Origin: Plantactinospora soyae
GTDB taxonomy: Bacteria; Actinomycetota; Actinomycetes; Mycobacteriales; Micromonosporaceae
Assembly (NCBI RefSeq): GCF_014874095.1
Contig: NZ_JADBEB010000001.1
Coordinates: 9,238,001 to 9,302,000 of the forward strand
Direction of reading: 5' to 3'
DNA length: 64,000 nucleotides
The notes beneath the pieces are model-generated. The model was not told where the DNA came from. It saw nothing but the letters and a program-made list of their open reading frames with translations, and did no database searches. The stretch's first letter is position 1; every line of letters begins with the position of its first letter. Below, in pieces: positions 42,160 through 50,147 of the stretch. The position numbers and the translations under genes are program-made.

Positions 42160-43006
42160 CCTGCACCACCATCCGGCGCTCGGCCCGGCGCTGGACCGTA
42201 CGGCAGCCCAGCAGGATCAACCCGGCCCAGACCAGTTGTACGGCCACCGTGCCCGCCTGGACCGGCCAGTCGTCCCGTTCGATCACCACGTCCAGCGGCG
42301 TCTGGAGGAGGCTCGGGAACGGGGTGGCCAACCAGAGCGGCAGCAGGATCCAGTCCGGCAGGAACCGGAGCGGGAAGTAGAGCCCGGCCAGTACCCCGGA
42401 GCCGAGCGTCCACAGGATCATCGGACCCCGGACATCCTGCAACCAGTAGCCCGTCGCGTTGACCAGGTACCGGCAGCCGAAGCAGATCACCACCGCCAGT
42501 CCGACGGAGAGCACGAAGAGTGGCACCGTCGGCCACCGGCCCGGCAGTTTGAAGTCGAAGAACAGCAGCCCGGTCAGCACCGGCGGCACGAACCTGGTCA
42601 GCAGCGCGTACCCGGCGCGACCCAGGTCGGCGGCGAGATAGCTGACCACCGGGTGTACCGGCCGGAGCAGGTCGCTGGCCACATCGCCGGTACGGATCCG
42701 CTCCGCCAGGTCGGACCAGCCCCAGAGCAGCACCACGGCGAGCAGACCCTGTCCTACCCAGACGAACGTGGCCAACTGGGCCGGCGTGTAGCCCGCGACG
42801 ACGCCTCCGGCGCCGCCCGCCACCGCGAGCAACACGTAACAGCGAAGAAAGCCGAAGACCGTATTGGTGAAGGCGCCGGCAAGGGTAGCTTGCCGATAGG
42901 TAGAGTACCGACGAAACCCTGATCCGGCTATGGCAGTAAATGTCCGGAACCACGGGATGATGTTTCGGCTGATCGGTGGTGGCACAGTGGCGGTGACAGA
43001 GCCCAC
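42152..43006 (-). CDS. ABC-2 family permease
   Basis: A 284-residue membrane protein with about six helices, partner of the permease encoded just downstream. It has VWVGQGLLAVVLLWGW, RTGDVASDLLRPVHPVV and YFPLRFLP, as in the same transporter group. GTG at 43006 has GGAAGGAGGG 8 bases upstream, a strong ribosome site for the first gene of the operon. It diverges from the giant WG-repeat gene across 190 bases with no other feature. Confidence 0.9.
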   Translation of the reverse strand: MGSVTATVPPPISRNIIPWFRTFTAIAGSGFRRYSTYRQATLAGAFTNTVFGFLRCYVLLAVAGGAGGVVAGYTPAQLATFVWVGQGLLAVVLLWGWSDLAERIRTGDVASDLLRPVHPVVSYLAADLGRAGYALLTRFVPPVLTGLLFFDFKLPGRWPTVPLFVLSVGLAVVICFGCRYLVNATGYWLQDVRGPMILWTLGSGVLAGLYFPLRFLPDWILLPLWLATPFPSLLQTPLDVVIERDDWPVQAGTVAVQLVWAGLILLGCRTVQRRAERRMVVQGG

Positions 43007-43196
43007 GCCGTTACCCTCCTTCCGCGACCACGCTGCCCCGAGCCGGGTGACTTTACCCGGAACACCCGGCTGCCCAGCGAGATTTTTCGACGAGGTGACA
43101 CCCTGTGAGTGAGCGACGCGAGCCGGTCCTTCCGGCCGCGCCGCGCGCGTATCGCCGCCTCGGTCGCACCGCCGTCACACGGTACGGAGCGACGGT

Positions 43197-46100
43197 ATGA
43201 CGGAGCGATACTCCAGTCGGTGGGGCGAGGCCCCCGAACCGTCCTGGGTGGCCGAACCGACCGCGGAGTGGCAGCCGCAGTTCCCGGGCCAGCGGTATCC
43301 GGGGGACATCGGTCACCAGCGGCAGCGGCCGCGCCGGCCGACCGGGCGGGCGGCCGTGCCGACCGGCCGCGCCAGCGTGCCCGCACCGGACGCACAGCCG
43401 GGCACCTCCTCCCCGAACGGACATCCCGGCCAACCGACCGGATCGCCGACGACCGCCCGCCCCGACGGGCCACCGCCCCGCGACGGCCGCACCGGGTCGA
43501 CAGACCGCCGGGACGGCCGGGCCGAGCCGCGCAAGTCACTCCCCGGCTCCTGGGACGAATCCCCGGACTCCCGGAACCAGCCGTCGAACGGACGCGGCCG
43601 GTCACCGGCCGAGTACCGCACCGGCGCACCGGTACCGGTCGCCCGCGACGACCGACGGCACGACCGACGCGATGACCGGCGGGACGACCGACGCGATGAC
43701 CGGCGGGACGACCGGCGGGACGACCGACTCGGGGTACCCGTCGCCCGCGATGACCGGCGGGACGACCGACGCGACGACCGGCGGGACGACCGACTCGGGC
43801 TGCCGATCGCCCGGGACGACCGACGCGATGACCGACGCGATGACCGACGCGATGACCGACGCGATGACCGACGCGACGATCGGCGGAGCCCGACCGGTGC
43901 CGACCCCGGACGTCGCGGCGAGCGCGGCGAGCCGGCCGGTGGCCGGGCACCGCAGGAACACGATCCACATCGGTCCGGCGCGGACCGGACCCACGCGGCC
44001 CGATCGGCGCCGTCTCCCGAGCGACGGGGACGATGGCTCACCGGACCGGCGGCGGAAGAGACCCAGCCGCTGCCCGACCGTCGGCCGGCGCCGTCCGAGG
44101 GCCGTCCCGGTACCCGGGACGACCGAGGCCGGGTCGGTTCGGGCGGCCGAAGCCAGATCTACTCCCCGGCGGCCTTCGACGGACCTCCCGGGTCGGACCG
44201 TTCCGAGGGCTGGGCCGCGCGCTCCGGCGCTGCGCCGCCGCACCCGCCCGGTCGGGAGACACCGCCCGGTCGGGAGACACCGCCCGGCCGCACGCCGTCC
44301 CGCAGCGGAGCGGACCGGCCCGACCGACCGGACTCCGACCTTCCGCCGCCGACCGACCGGCGACCCGGTGGGTTGCCACCCACACCCGCCTGGCCGGCCC
44401 AACGGGGTCCGGTCCAGGAGCCGCCACGGGAGAGCCGACGCTTTCCGGATCTGGGGTCCGGCCGACCGCCGGTTCGCGACCCACGCTCCGCGCCGGAGCC
44501 GACCGGCCGCCCGGGCCAGGTACCGCCCGGCGAGCGTCCCGGGTCGATGCCGCCCGGGGTCGACCGACCGGCAGCCGAACTGGCACCGGGGTACGGGCGA
44601 CCGGACCGCACGCCGGTCTCCAATGTCGACCGGCCGCCCACCCGGCCAACCGAGCCCGCCGACTTCCCCGCCCGGCGGGATCGCGTCGCCGGATACCCGC
44701 CCGCCGCCGGACCGGCGAGCCCGGGCGGACCTGTCGGGCCGACCGGCCCGCCCCGGCACGGGGACACCCCGCCCCGGCCCGGCGAGCTGCCGCAGGTGGC
44801 CCGGCACGGAGATCCCCAACCCCGGCCCGGCGAGCCGCCGCAGGTGGCCGCCCAGCCGCGCCACGGGGAGCTGCCACGGGTCGCGGCCCAGCCACGGCCC
44901 GGCGAGCCGCCACGCGCCGTCGAACAGCCACGGCCGGTCGAACCCGCCCGGAGGATCGAGCCGTCACGTCCGATCGAGCCGGCCCGCAAGATCGAACAAT
45001 CCCGGCCGATCGAGCCCCGCGTGGTGGAGCCCGCCCGGCCCGTGGAACCACCCCGTCCGGTCGAACCGGCCCGGCCGGTCGAGGCGGCGCCGACGGGCTC
45101 GACCGACTCCCGTACCGAGCCACGGCCGGTCGAGCCGCCGAGTTCCGCCGAGCCGACCCGTCCGGTCGAACGCCCGCGCGAGACGGCGGCCGGCTGGTTG
45201 ACCCCGATATCGCCGGCGCCCCCGGCTCCGGCTCCGGCTCCGGCCCCGGCTCCGGCCCCGGCTCCGGCCCCTCGGCCGTCCCGGCCGCCGGCAGCCGACG
45301 AAACCGGCCAACGCCCTCCGGTGGTCACACCTCCGCCCACCGCGGGCCTACGGCTGGAGTTCCTGCCTGCCCCGGCACCGGGTGCCGGACCGGCGGGCAC
45401 CCCGCCGTCGCCGGCCGGTCCCGAGACCGGACCGCCCACCGGGCCTCCGCCGGCCTCGGCCGTCGGACCGGACACCGTCGCGCCGGTGGAACCGGCCGGC
45501 ACACCGGTCGAACCGGCCGGCGCCGCACCGACGGACATCCCCGTGATCGAACCCGCCTCCCCCGCCCCCACGTCCGGGCCCCCGATCGAACCGGCCTCGG
45601 CCGGGCCGATGCCGGAATTCGGACGAGCGGCCGAGCTAAGTGAGACTTCCGTACCCCCCATGCCGACGACCGGACCTGTCGCGGCCCACGCCACATCCGG
45701 GCCGCTCACCGATGCCGATCCGCCTCCCCCGGTACCCGGGGCCGACCCTGACGTTCCGGCTGTGCCCGCCGTTCCGGCTGTGCCGGAGGACCTCGCCACG
45801 GCTCCAACCGATCCGCCGACCGCCGGTCCGTCCGACCCGGCGGCCGAGCCGGCTCGACGGCCGCAACCGACGGCGGCCCAACCGACGCCGACCGGCCGCG
45901 TACCGGCCGGCGACGGTGGGACGGAATCCACCGGCGCCAGCGCCGGATCCGTCGCTTCGGGGACCGGAACTCCCGGTACGCCGCCGTCCGGCCCGCCCGG
46001 ATCCGAGTTCGCGCCCGCCGCTCCCCCAGCGGGCCCACCGGCTCCCGTCACCACCTCCGGTACGTCCGGAACACCGGCCGTCCCCGGCACGACCGGCCCG

Positions 46101-47849
46101 GCGGCCACCTCGGCAGCCCCGTCCGGCACGACAGAGGCGTCCACCCCCGCGCCCACCGGTCCCGAGTCCGACCCGACGTCCGGGGGCGACGTGCCCGACC
46201 ATCCAGCGGTCCCGGCGGCACCCGGCTCGCCAGCCACCGCACCCGGCTCCGGACCGCCGTCCGGATCGGTCACTCCGAGTCCGGCTCCGACCCCGGGCCC
46301 GACTCCTACTCCGGGGCCGGGCTCGGGACCGCAGCCCACCGACCCCGCCGCCGACCCGCCCCTGGCCACCTCACCGCCCGGCTCGCCGGTCGCCGAGGCG
46401 AGCCCGGACACCGTGTTGCCGACCGGGCCGGCCGCCGGTGCGGCCACCGCGCTGAGCGCGCCCACCATGCTCACGCCGATCGTCCGGCCCGGTGGCCGGA
46501 AGGCGGAGCAGGACGCCACGGACGTCACCCCGGAGCCGACGCCGACCGACCCGGAGCAGGTGCTCGCGTCGTACAAGTGGCGTTTCCACCACGAGACGCT
46601 GCGCGAGCTGGTCGAGGACCCGGAGTCGCTGCGGGCGATCCGGGACCGGCTGACCGAGAAGCTCGAACCGGCGAAGGACAACGGCACCCGGGCCCGGCTG
46701 CTGAGCCTGCGGGCCGTCGTCTCCCGCATCCTCGGCGACCTGGGCAAGGCGCTGGCCGACGGCAAGCTGGCGCTGGCACACGCGGAGGCGACCGGCCAGC
46801 TGCGGCGCATCGCGATCGCCCAGGCGCGGCTGGCGCACGTTCTCCAGTGGCGGGGCGACTTCGCCGAGGCGGACCGTCTCTTCGCGGAGGCCAACTCCTC
46901 CGAACTGCCGGACCGGCTGCGGGCCACCATGCACGAGCACGCCGGACGGTCCTGCTACGACCAGGGCCGCTACATCGAGGCGTGCAACCACTTCGAGAAG
47001 GCGCTGGAGCTGCGCAAGGTCGAGGATCCGGACCTCATCGCCCGTACCGAACTGGCGCTCGACGCGGTGTTCAACAAGGTGGCGCAGAACGGCTGGGGCC
47101 CCTATCCGCGCGAGCGCGACGAGATCCTCCAGGTGCACCGGCCACCGGTACCGAAGTTCAGCGAGAAGATGCAGCGCTGGGGGTACGCCGATCCCGACGG
47201 TCAACTGGCGATCGCGCCGAGCTACGCCGACGTACAGCCGTTCCGGGACGGGGCGGCCTGGGTACGCCGTCCGGACACCCGGACCTGGGAGCTGATCGAC
47301 GAGTCAGGCGGTCTGCTGATCGAGTCCTCCGCCGGGTACCTGGGAGTCGGCTCCTTCTCCGACGGACTGGCCTGGGTCTCCCGGGACGGTACCGGCGGAT
47401 GGGTCGCGATCGACAAGTCCAACAAGGTGGTCATCGCGGCCGGCTTCGAGGACGTACGTCCGTTCCGGCGCGGTGTCGCCGCCGTCCGGCGCGGCGGCTG
47501 GGGCGCGGTCGACCGCACCGGTCGGGTCTTCCTGCCGACCCGCTACACCGGCTTCAGCACGGCGCTGACCGACGGCCGCTACCTCGACGGGTTCACCGAC
47601 GAGGGGTTGGCGATCGTCGACTCCGGCGGACGCAAGGGCGTGGTGGACCGGTCCGGGCAGGTTCTCATCGCCCCGGCACATCCGGCGCTGGTCATCCATC
47701 CGGTGGCGTTCCTGGTCGGCGACGGTGCCGGGCAGTGGGGGGCGCTCGACCGCCGTGGCGAGCCATTGATCGACGTGGTGCACCCCAGCCGGAACGACGT
47801 GATGGAGGAGATCGACCGGCTGTTGGCCGACACCAAGCCCGTGCTGTGA
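43197..47849 (+). CDS. Giant disordered protein with TPR and WG repeats
   Basis: A 1550-residue protein with no signal peptide or membrane helix. Residues 1-~1115 are low-complexity: an Arg/Asp repeat block (~147-232, RDDR period), Pro-rich stretches, and a PxRPVEPAR repeat (~580-630). Then Ala/Pro/Thr/Gly-rich sequence runs to ~1110. A TPR-like helical domain follows (~1120-1320: YKWRFHHETLRELVEDPESL ... AEADRLFAEAN ... YDQGRYIEACNHFEKALELR in parts). The C-terminal ~210 residues are WG repeats (RWGYADPDGQ, WVAIDKSNKVV, GWGAVDRTGRV, QWGALDRRGEP). It looks like a scaffold with a long disordered arm. Function unknown. Confidence 0.9.
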   Translation: MTERYSSRWGEAPEPSWVAEPTAEWQPQFPGQRYPGDIGHQRQRPRRPTGRAAVPTGRASVPAPDAQPGTSSPNGHPGQPTGSPTTARPDGPPPRDGRTGSTDRRDGRAEPRKSLPGSWDESPDSRNQPSNGRGRSPAEYRTGAPVPVARDDRRHDRRDDRRDDRRDDRRDDRRDDRLGVPVARDDRRDDRRDDRRDDRLGLPIARDDRRDDRRDDRRDDRRDDRRDDRRSPTGADPGRRGERGEPAGGRAPQEHDPHRSGADRTHAARSAPSPERRGRWLTGPAAEETQPLPDRRPAPSEGRPGTRDDRGRVGSGGRSQIYSPAAFDGPPGSDRSEGWAARSGAAPPHPPGRETPPGRETPPGRTPSRSGADRPDRPDSDLPPPTDRRPGGLPPTPAWPAQRGPVQEPPRESRRFPDLGSGRPPVRDPRSAPEPTGRPGQVPPGERPGSMPPGVDRPAAELAPGYGRPDRTPVSNVDRPPTRPTEPADFPARRDRVAGYPPAAGPASPGGPVGPTGPPRHGDTPPRPGELPQVARHGDPQPRPGEPPQVAAQPRHGELPRVAAQPRPGEPPRAVEQPRPVEPARRIEPSRPIEPARKIEQSRPIEPRVVEPARPVEPPRPVEPARPVEAAPTGSTDSRTEPRPVEPPSSAEPTRPVERPRETAAGWLTPISPAPPAPAPAPAPAPAPAPAPRPSRPPAADETGQRPPVVTPPPTAGLRLEFLPAPAPGAGPAGTPPSPAGPETGPPTGPPPASAVGPDTVAPVEPAGTPVEPAGAAPTDIPVIEPASPAPTSGPPIEPASAGPMPEFGRAAELSETSVPPMPTTGPVAAHATSGPLTDADPPPPVPGADPDVPAVPAVPAVPEDLATAPTDPPTAGPSDPAAEPARRPQPTAAQPTPTGRVPAGDGGTESTGASAGSVASGTGTPGTPPSGPPGSEFAPAAPPAGPPAPVTTSGTSGTPAVPGTTGPAATSAAPSGTTEASTPAPTGPESDPTSGGDVPDHPAVPAAPGSPATAPGSGPPSGSVTPSPAPTPGPTPTPGPGSGPQPTDPAADPPLATSPPGSPVAEASPDTVLPTGPAAGAATALSAPTMLTPIVRPGGRKAEQDATDVTPEPTPTDPEQVLASYKWRFHHETLRELVEDPESLRAIRDRLTEKLEPAKDNGTRARLLSLRAVVSRILGDLGKALADGKLALAHAEATGQLRRIAIAQARLAHVLQWRGDFAEADRLFAEANSSELPDRLRATMHEHAGRSCYDQGRYIEACNHFEKALELRKVEDPDLIARTELALDAVFNKVAQNGWGPYPRERDEILQVHRPPVPKFSEKMQRWGYADPDGQLAIAPSYADVQPFRDGAAWVRRPDTRTWELIDESGGLLIESSAGYLGVGSFSDGLAWVSRDGTGGWVAIDKSNKVVIAAGFEDVRPFRRGVAAVRRGGWGAVDRTGRVFLPTRYTGFSTALTDGRYLDGFTDEGLAIVDSGGRKGVVDRSGQVLIAPAHPALVIHPVAFLVGDGAGQWGALDRRGEPLIDVVHPSRNDVMEEIDRLLADTKPVL
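43638..43890 (+). repeat. 12-bp in-frame Arg/Asp repeat block
   Basis: About 18 units of a 12-base motif (CGACGCGATGAC and CGGCGGGACGAC codon variants) encode RDDR. Two spacers coding LGVPVA and LGLPIA split it into three blocks. Not a CRISPR: units are contiguous and in frame. Confidence 0.85.
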
Positions 47850-47900
47850 CCTGTGTTCCTGATCCGGCCCGCCAGTCTGATCATTCCCGGCCCCGAGGAC

Positions 47901-47916
47901 TAGGGTCGAGGGCATG
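47901..47916 (+). promoter_or_regulatory. -10 hexamer with leaderless start for the aldo/keto reductase
   Basis: TAGGGT (47901-47906), 7 bases, ATG (47914). Confidence 0.6.
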
Positions 47917-48912
47917 GAATTCCGTCACCTTGGCCGTTCGGGCCTGCTGATCAGCGAGATCTCGTACGGCAACTGGCTCACCCACGGCTCACAGATCGAG
48001 GAGGACGCCGCGCTCTCCTGTGTTCGCGCGGCTCTGGACGTCGGCATCACCACCTTCGACACGGCCGACGTGTACGCGGGCACCAAGGCGGAGGCCGTAC
48101 TCGGCCGGGCCCTGAAGGGCGAGCGCCGCGAGGGTCTGGAGATTCTCACCAAGGTCTTCTGGCCGACCGGGCCGGGCCGCAACGACCGTGGCCTCTCCCG
48201 CAAGCACATCATGGAGTCGATCAACGGGTCGCTGCAGCGGTTGCAGACCGACTACGTCGACCTCTACCAGGCGCACCGGTACGACTACGCGACGCCGCTG
48301 GAGGAGACGATGGAGGCGTTCGCCGACGTCGTGCACTCCGGCAAGGCGCACTACATCGGCGTCTCCGAGTGGAAGGCCTCCGAGATCCGGGCGGCACACG
48401 CGCTGGCCCGCGAGCTCAAGATCCACCTGGTCTCCAACCAGCCGCAGTACTCGATGCTCTGGCGGGTCATCGAGTCCGAGGTGGTGCCGACCAGCGAGGA
48501 ACTCGGCATCGGACAGGTCGTCTTCTCGCCGATCGCCCAGGGCGTGCTGACCGGCAAGTACCAGCCCGGCCAGGAGGCGCCGGCCGGTTCCCGGGCCACC
48601 GACTCGGCCGGCGGCGCGAACATGATCTCCCGGTTCATGTCGGACGAGGTCCTGACCCGGGTGCAGAAGCTCAAGCCGCTGGCCGAGCAGGCCGGGCTGA
48701 GCATGGCGCAGCTGGCCGTCGCGTGGGTCCTGCAGAACCCGAACGTCTCCTCGGCGATCGTCGGCGCCTCCCGTCCGGAGCAGGTGCACGACAACGTCAA
48801 GGCCGCCGGGGTCAAGCTCGACGCCGGGCTGCTCAAGGCGATCGACGAGATCGTCGACCCGATCACCGAGCGCAACCCGGCCAAGACGCAGAGCCCGGCC
48901 CAGCGGCCCTGA
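47914..48912 (+). CDS. Aldo/keto reductase
   Basis: A 332-residue NADPH-dependent oxidoreductase of the potassium-channel-beta/YghZ-like AKR branch. The catalytic tetrad is visible: Asp and Tyr in FDTADVYAG, Lys in ILTKVFWP and His in YQAHRYD. NADPH-binding segments are SPIAQGVLTGKY and IVGASRPEQVHDN. Substrate unknown; the class reduces reactive aldehydes. It appears leaderless. Its 3' end faces the M50 protease gene with palindromic element copy 3 between. Confidence 0.94.
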   Translation: MEFRHLGRSGLLISEISYGNWLTHGSQIEEDAALSCVRAALDVGITTFDTADVYAGTKAEAVLGRALKGERREGLEILTKVFWPTGPGRNDRGLSRKHIMESINGSLQRLQTDYVDLYQAHRYDYATPLEETMEAFADVVHSGKAHYIGVSEWKASEIRAAHALARELKIHLVSNQPQYSMLWRVIESEVVPTSEELGIGQVVFSPIAQGVLTGKYQPGQEAPAGSRATDSAGGANMISRFMSDEVLTRVQKLKPLAEQAGLSMAQLAVAWVLQNPNVSSAIVGASRPEQVHDNVKAAGVKLDAGLLKAIDEIVDPITERNPAKTQSPAQRP

Positions 48913-48934
48913 TCTCCGTCCCCACCGGTTAACG

Positions 48935-48988
48935 GTTAGGAACGGCCCCTTCTTATACAAGAAGCGATAAGAAGGGGCCCTTCCTTAC
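48935..48988 (+). repeat. Palindromic element, copy 3 of 3
   Basis: 22-base arms (48935-48956 and 48967-48988) enclose the loop ACAAGAAGCG. The right arm ends 4 bases before the TCA (TGA on the minus strand) of the M50 protease gene, giving TGAGGTTGTAAGGAAGGG on that gene's strand. It lies between two convergent genes and could terminate both. Confidence 0.9.
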
Positions 48989-48992
48989 AACC

Positions 48993-49790
48993 TCAGCCCT
49001 GCCAGAAGCGGATCAGGCGGAGTCCGTCGGCGTAGAGGTAGTCCGGCAATCCGATCAGGTCCCCGATCGCGAAGACCCCGCTGAAGAACCAGCCGCCGAC
49101 GGTGGGGTTCCAGAGCAGGGCGAAGAGCAGCAGGAAGCCGTACGGGGCCATCAGGTCGTACCCGCGTCGCCACTGGGCGGACAGCCAGGGCTGGAGCACG
49201 TTGCCGCCGTCGAGTCCCGGCACCGGCAGCAGGTTCAGCAGGCTGGCGGTGACCTGGAGGAAGGCGAGCAGCGCGACCCCGGCCCAGAACTCCGGCCGGG
49301 CGAAGACGTCCACGCCGATGGCGAACGGCACCACCAGCAGCAGCGCGAACACCACGTTGGTCGCCGGCCCGGCGAGGCTCACCAGGGAGTGCCGCAGCCG
49401 ACCTGGGATCTCGTGCCGGTCCACCCACACCGCACCGCCGGGCAGGCCGATGCCGCCAAGCAGCACCACCACCACAGGCAGGATGATCGACAGCAGCGGG
49501 TGGCTGTACTTGAGCGGGTTGAGGGTCAGGTAGCCGCGATGGGCGACGCCCCGGTCACCGGCCCGGAACGCCACCACGGCGTGCGCGTACTCGTGCAGGC
49601 ACAGCGACACCAGCCAGCCCGAGACCACGAAGAGGAACACGTCGAACCGGACGTTGCCGTACCCGTTCCACGCCATCGCGCCGCTGGTCACGAAGAGCGC
49701 GACCAGGGCCAGGAAGATCGGACTGGGCCGGAAGGCCTCCCGGGGCACCCCGAGTACGAGACCGTCCCGGTCCCGCTGATCGAAGTTCAT
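48993..49790 (-). CDS. Site-2 protease (M50 family zinc metalloprotease)
   Basis: A 265-residue intramembrane protease with about six helices. Zinc ligands are in SLCLHEYAHAVVAF (HExxH) and the third-helix motif LLNLLPVPGLDGGNVL. It belongs to the short group without a PDZ domain. Such enzymes cut membrane-bound regulators or remnants of signal peptides; the target is not visible. A 66-residue gene starts upstream on the same strand, its stop 4 bases before this ATG. Confidence 0.94.
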   Translation of the reverse strand: MNFDQRDRDGLVLGVPREAFRPSPIFLALVALFVTSGAMAWNGYGNVRFDVFLFVVSGWLVSLCLHEYAHAVVAFRAGDRGVAHRGYLTLNPLKYSHPLLSIILPVVVVLLGGIGLPGGAVWVDRHEIPGRLRHSLVSLAGPATNVVFALLLVVPFAIGVDVFARPEFWAGVALLAFLQVTASLLNLLPVPGLDGGNVLQPWLSAQWRRGYDLMAPYGFLLLFALLWNPTVGGWFFSGVFAIGDLIGLPDYLYADGLRLIRFWQG

Positions 49791-49794
49791 CGGG

Positions 49795-49995
49795 TCACTC
49801 GGCCACGGGCTGCAGGCTCATCCGATACTCCACCCGGTCGTCCTCGACCAGCAGGACCGTGGCGACACCCGCGGCGGCGAGTTCCCGCCAGGTCTGGCCG
49901 ATCCACGACTCGGCGTCGGCCTGGCTGCTGAACGCCTCGGTCGGCCCGCTCGCCGGCCCGCCGTCCGCGCCCTCGTACCGCCAGCTCCACGGCAT
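49795..49995 (-). CDS. Small conserved protein upstream of the M50 protease
   Basis: A 66-residue soluble protein: MPWSWRYEGADG, then FSSQADAESWIGQTWRELAAAGV, then VLLVEDDRVEYRMSLQPV. The ATG has GAGGGGAG 8 bases upstream. Small actinobacterial proteins of this kind exist with no known function. The 4-base gap to the protease gene suggests one operon and possibly linked roles (inference). Confidence 0.82.
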   Translation of the reverse strand: MPWSWRYEGADGGPASGPTEAFSSQADAESWIGQTWRELAAAGVATVLLVEDDRVEYRMSLQPVAE

Positions 49996-50132
49996 GTCGC
50001 GTCTCCCCTCGCCGATCTTTCCGCGCCGACAAAACCTCCGCCAGCCTAGTCGGCCGGCCTGTACGAGCCAGCCGGAGCGTACGGAGCGACCGCCGACCCG
50101 CACCTCGGCGCGAGAAGCCCAGCCGAGCGCTC

Positions 50133-50147
50133 TAAGGTACGGGCATG
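50133..50147 (+). promoter_or_regulatory. -10 hexamer with leaderless start for cobU-cobT
   Basis: TAAGGT (50133-50138), 6 bases, ATG (50145). No riboswitch-like structure fits in this short space, so B12 control by a cobalamin riboswitch is not expected here. Confidence 0.6.

Noticed and set aside
43638-43890. Possible CRISPR array
   Set aside because: Units are 12 bases, contiguous, in frame and without unique spacers; they encode an RDDR protein repeat.
44159-46930. A 923-codon open frame on the minus strand resembling a glycine-rich surface protein
   Set aside because: It is the antisense of the Pro/Thr/Ala-rich arm of the giant WG protein; GC-rich Pro codons read as Gly in reverse. The plus-strand frame continues into genuine TPR and WG domains.
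48935-48988. Palindromic element as an ordinary terminator only
   Set aside because: It may terminate transcription, but the conserved loop and the fixed join to TGA in all three copies are more than a terminator needs, so I listed it as a repeat.
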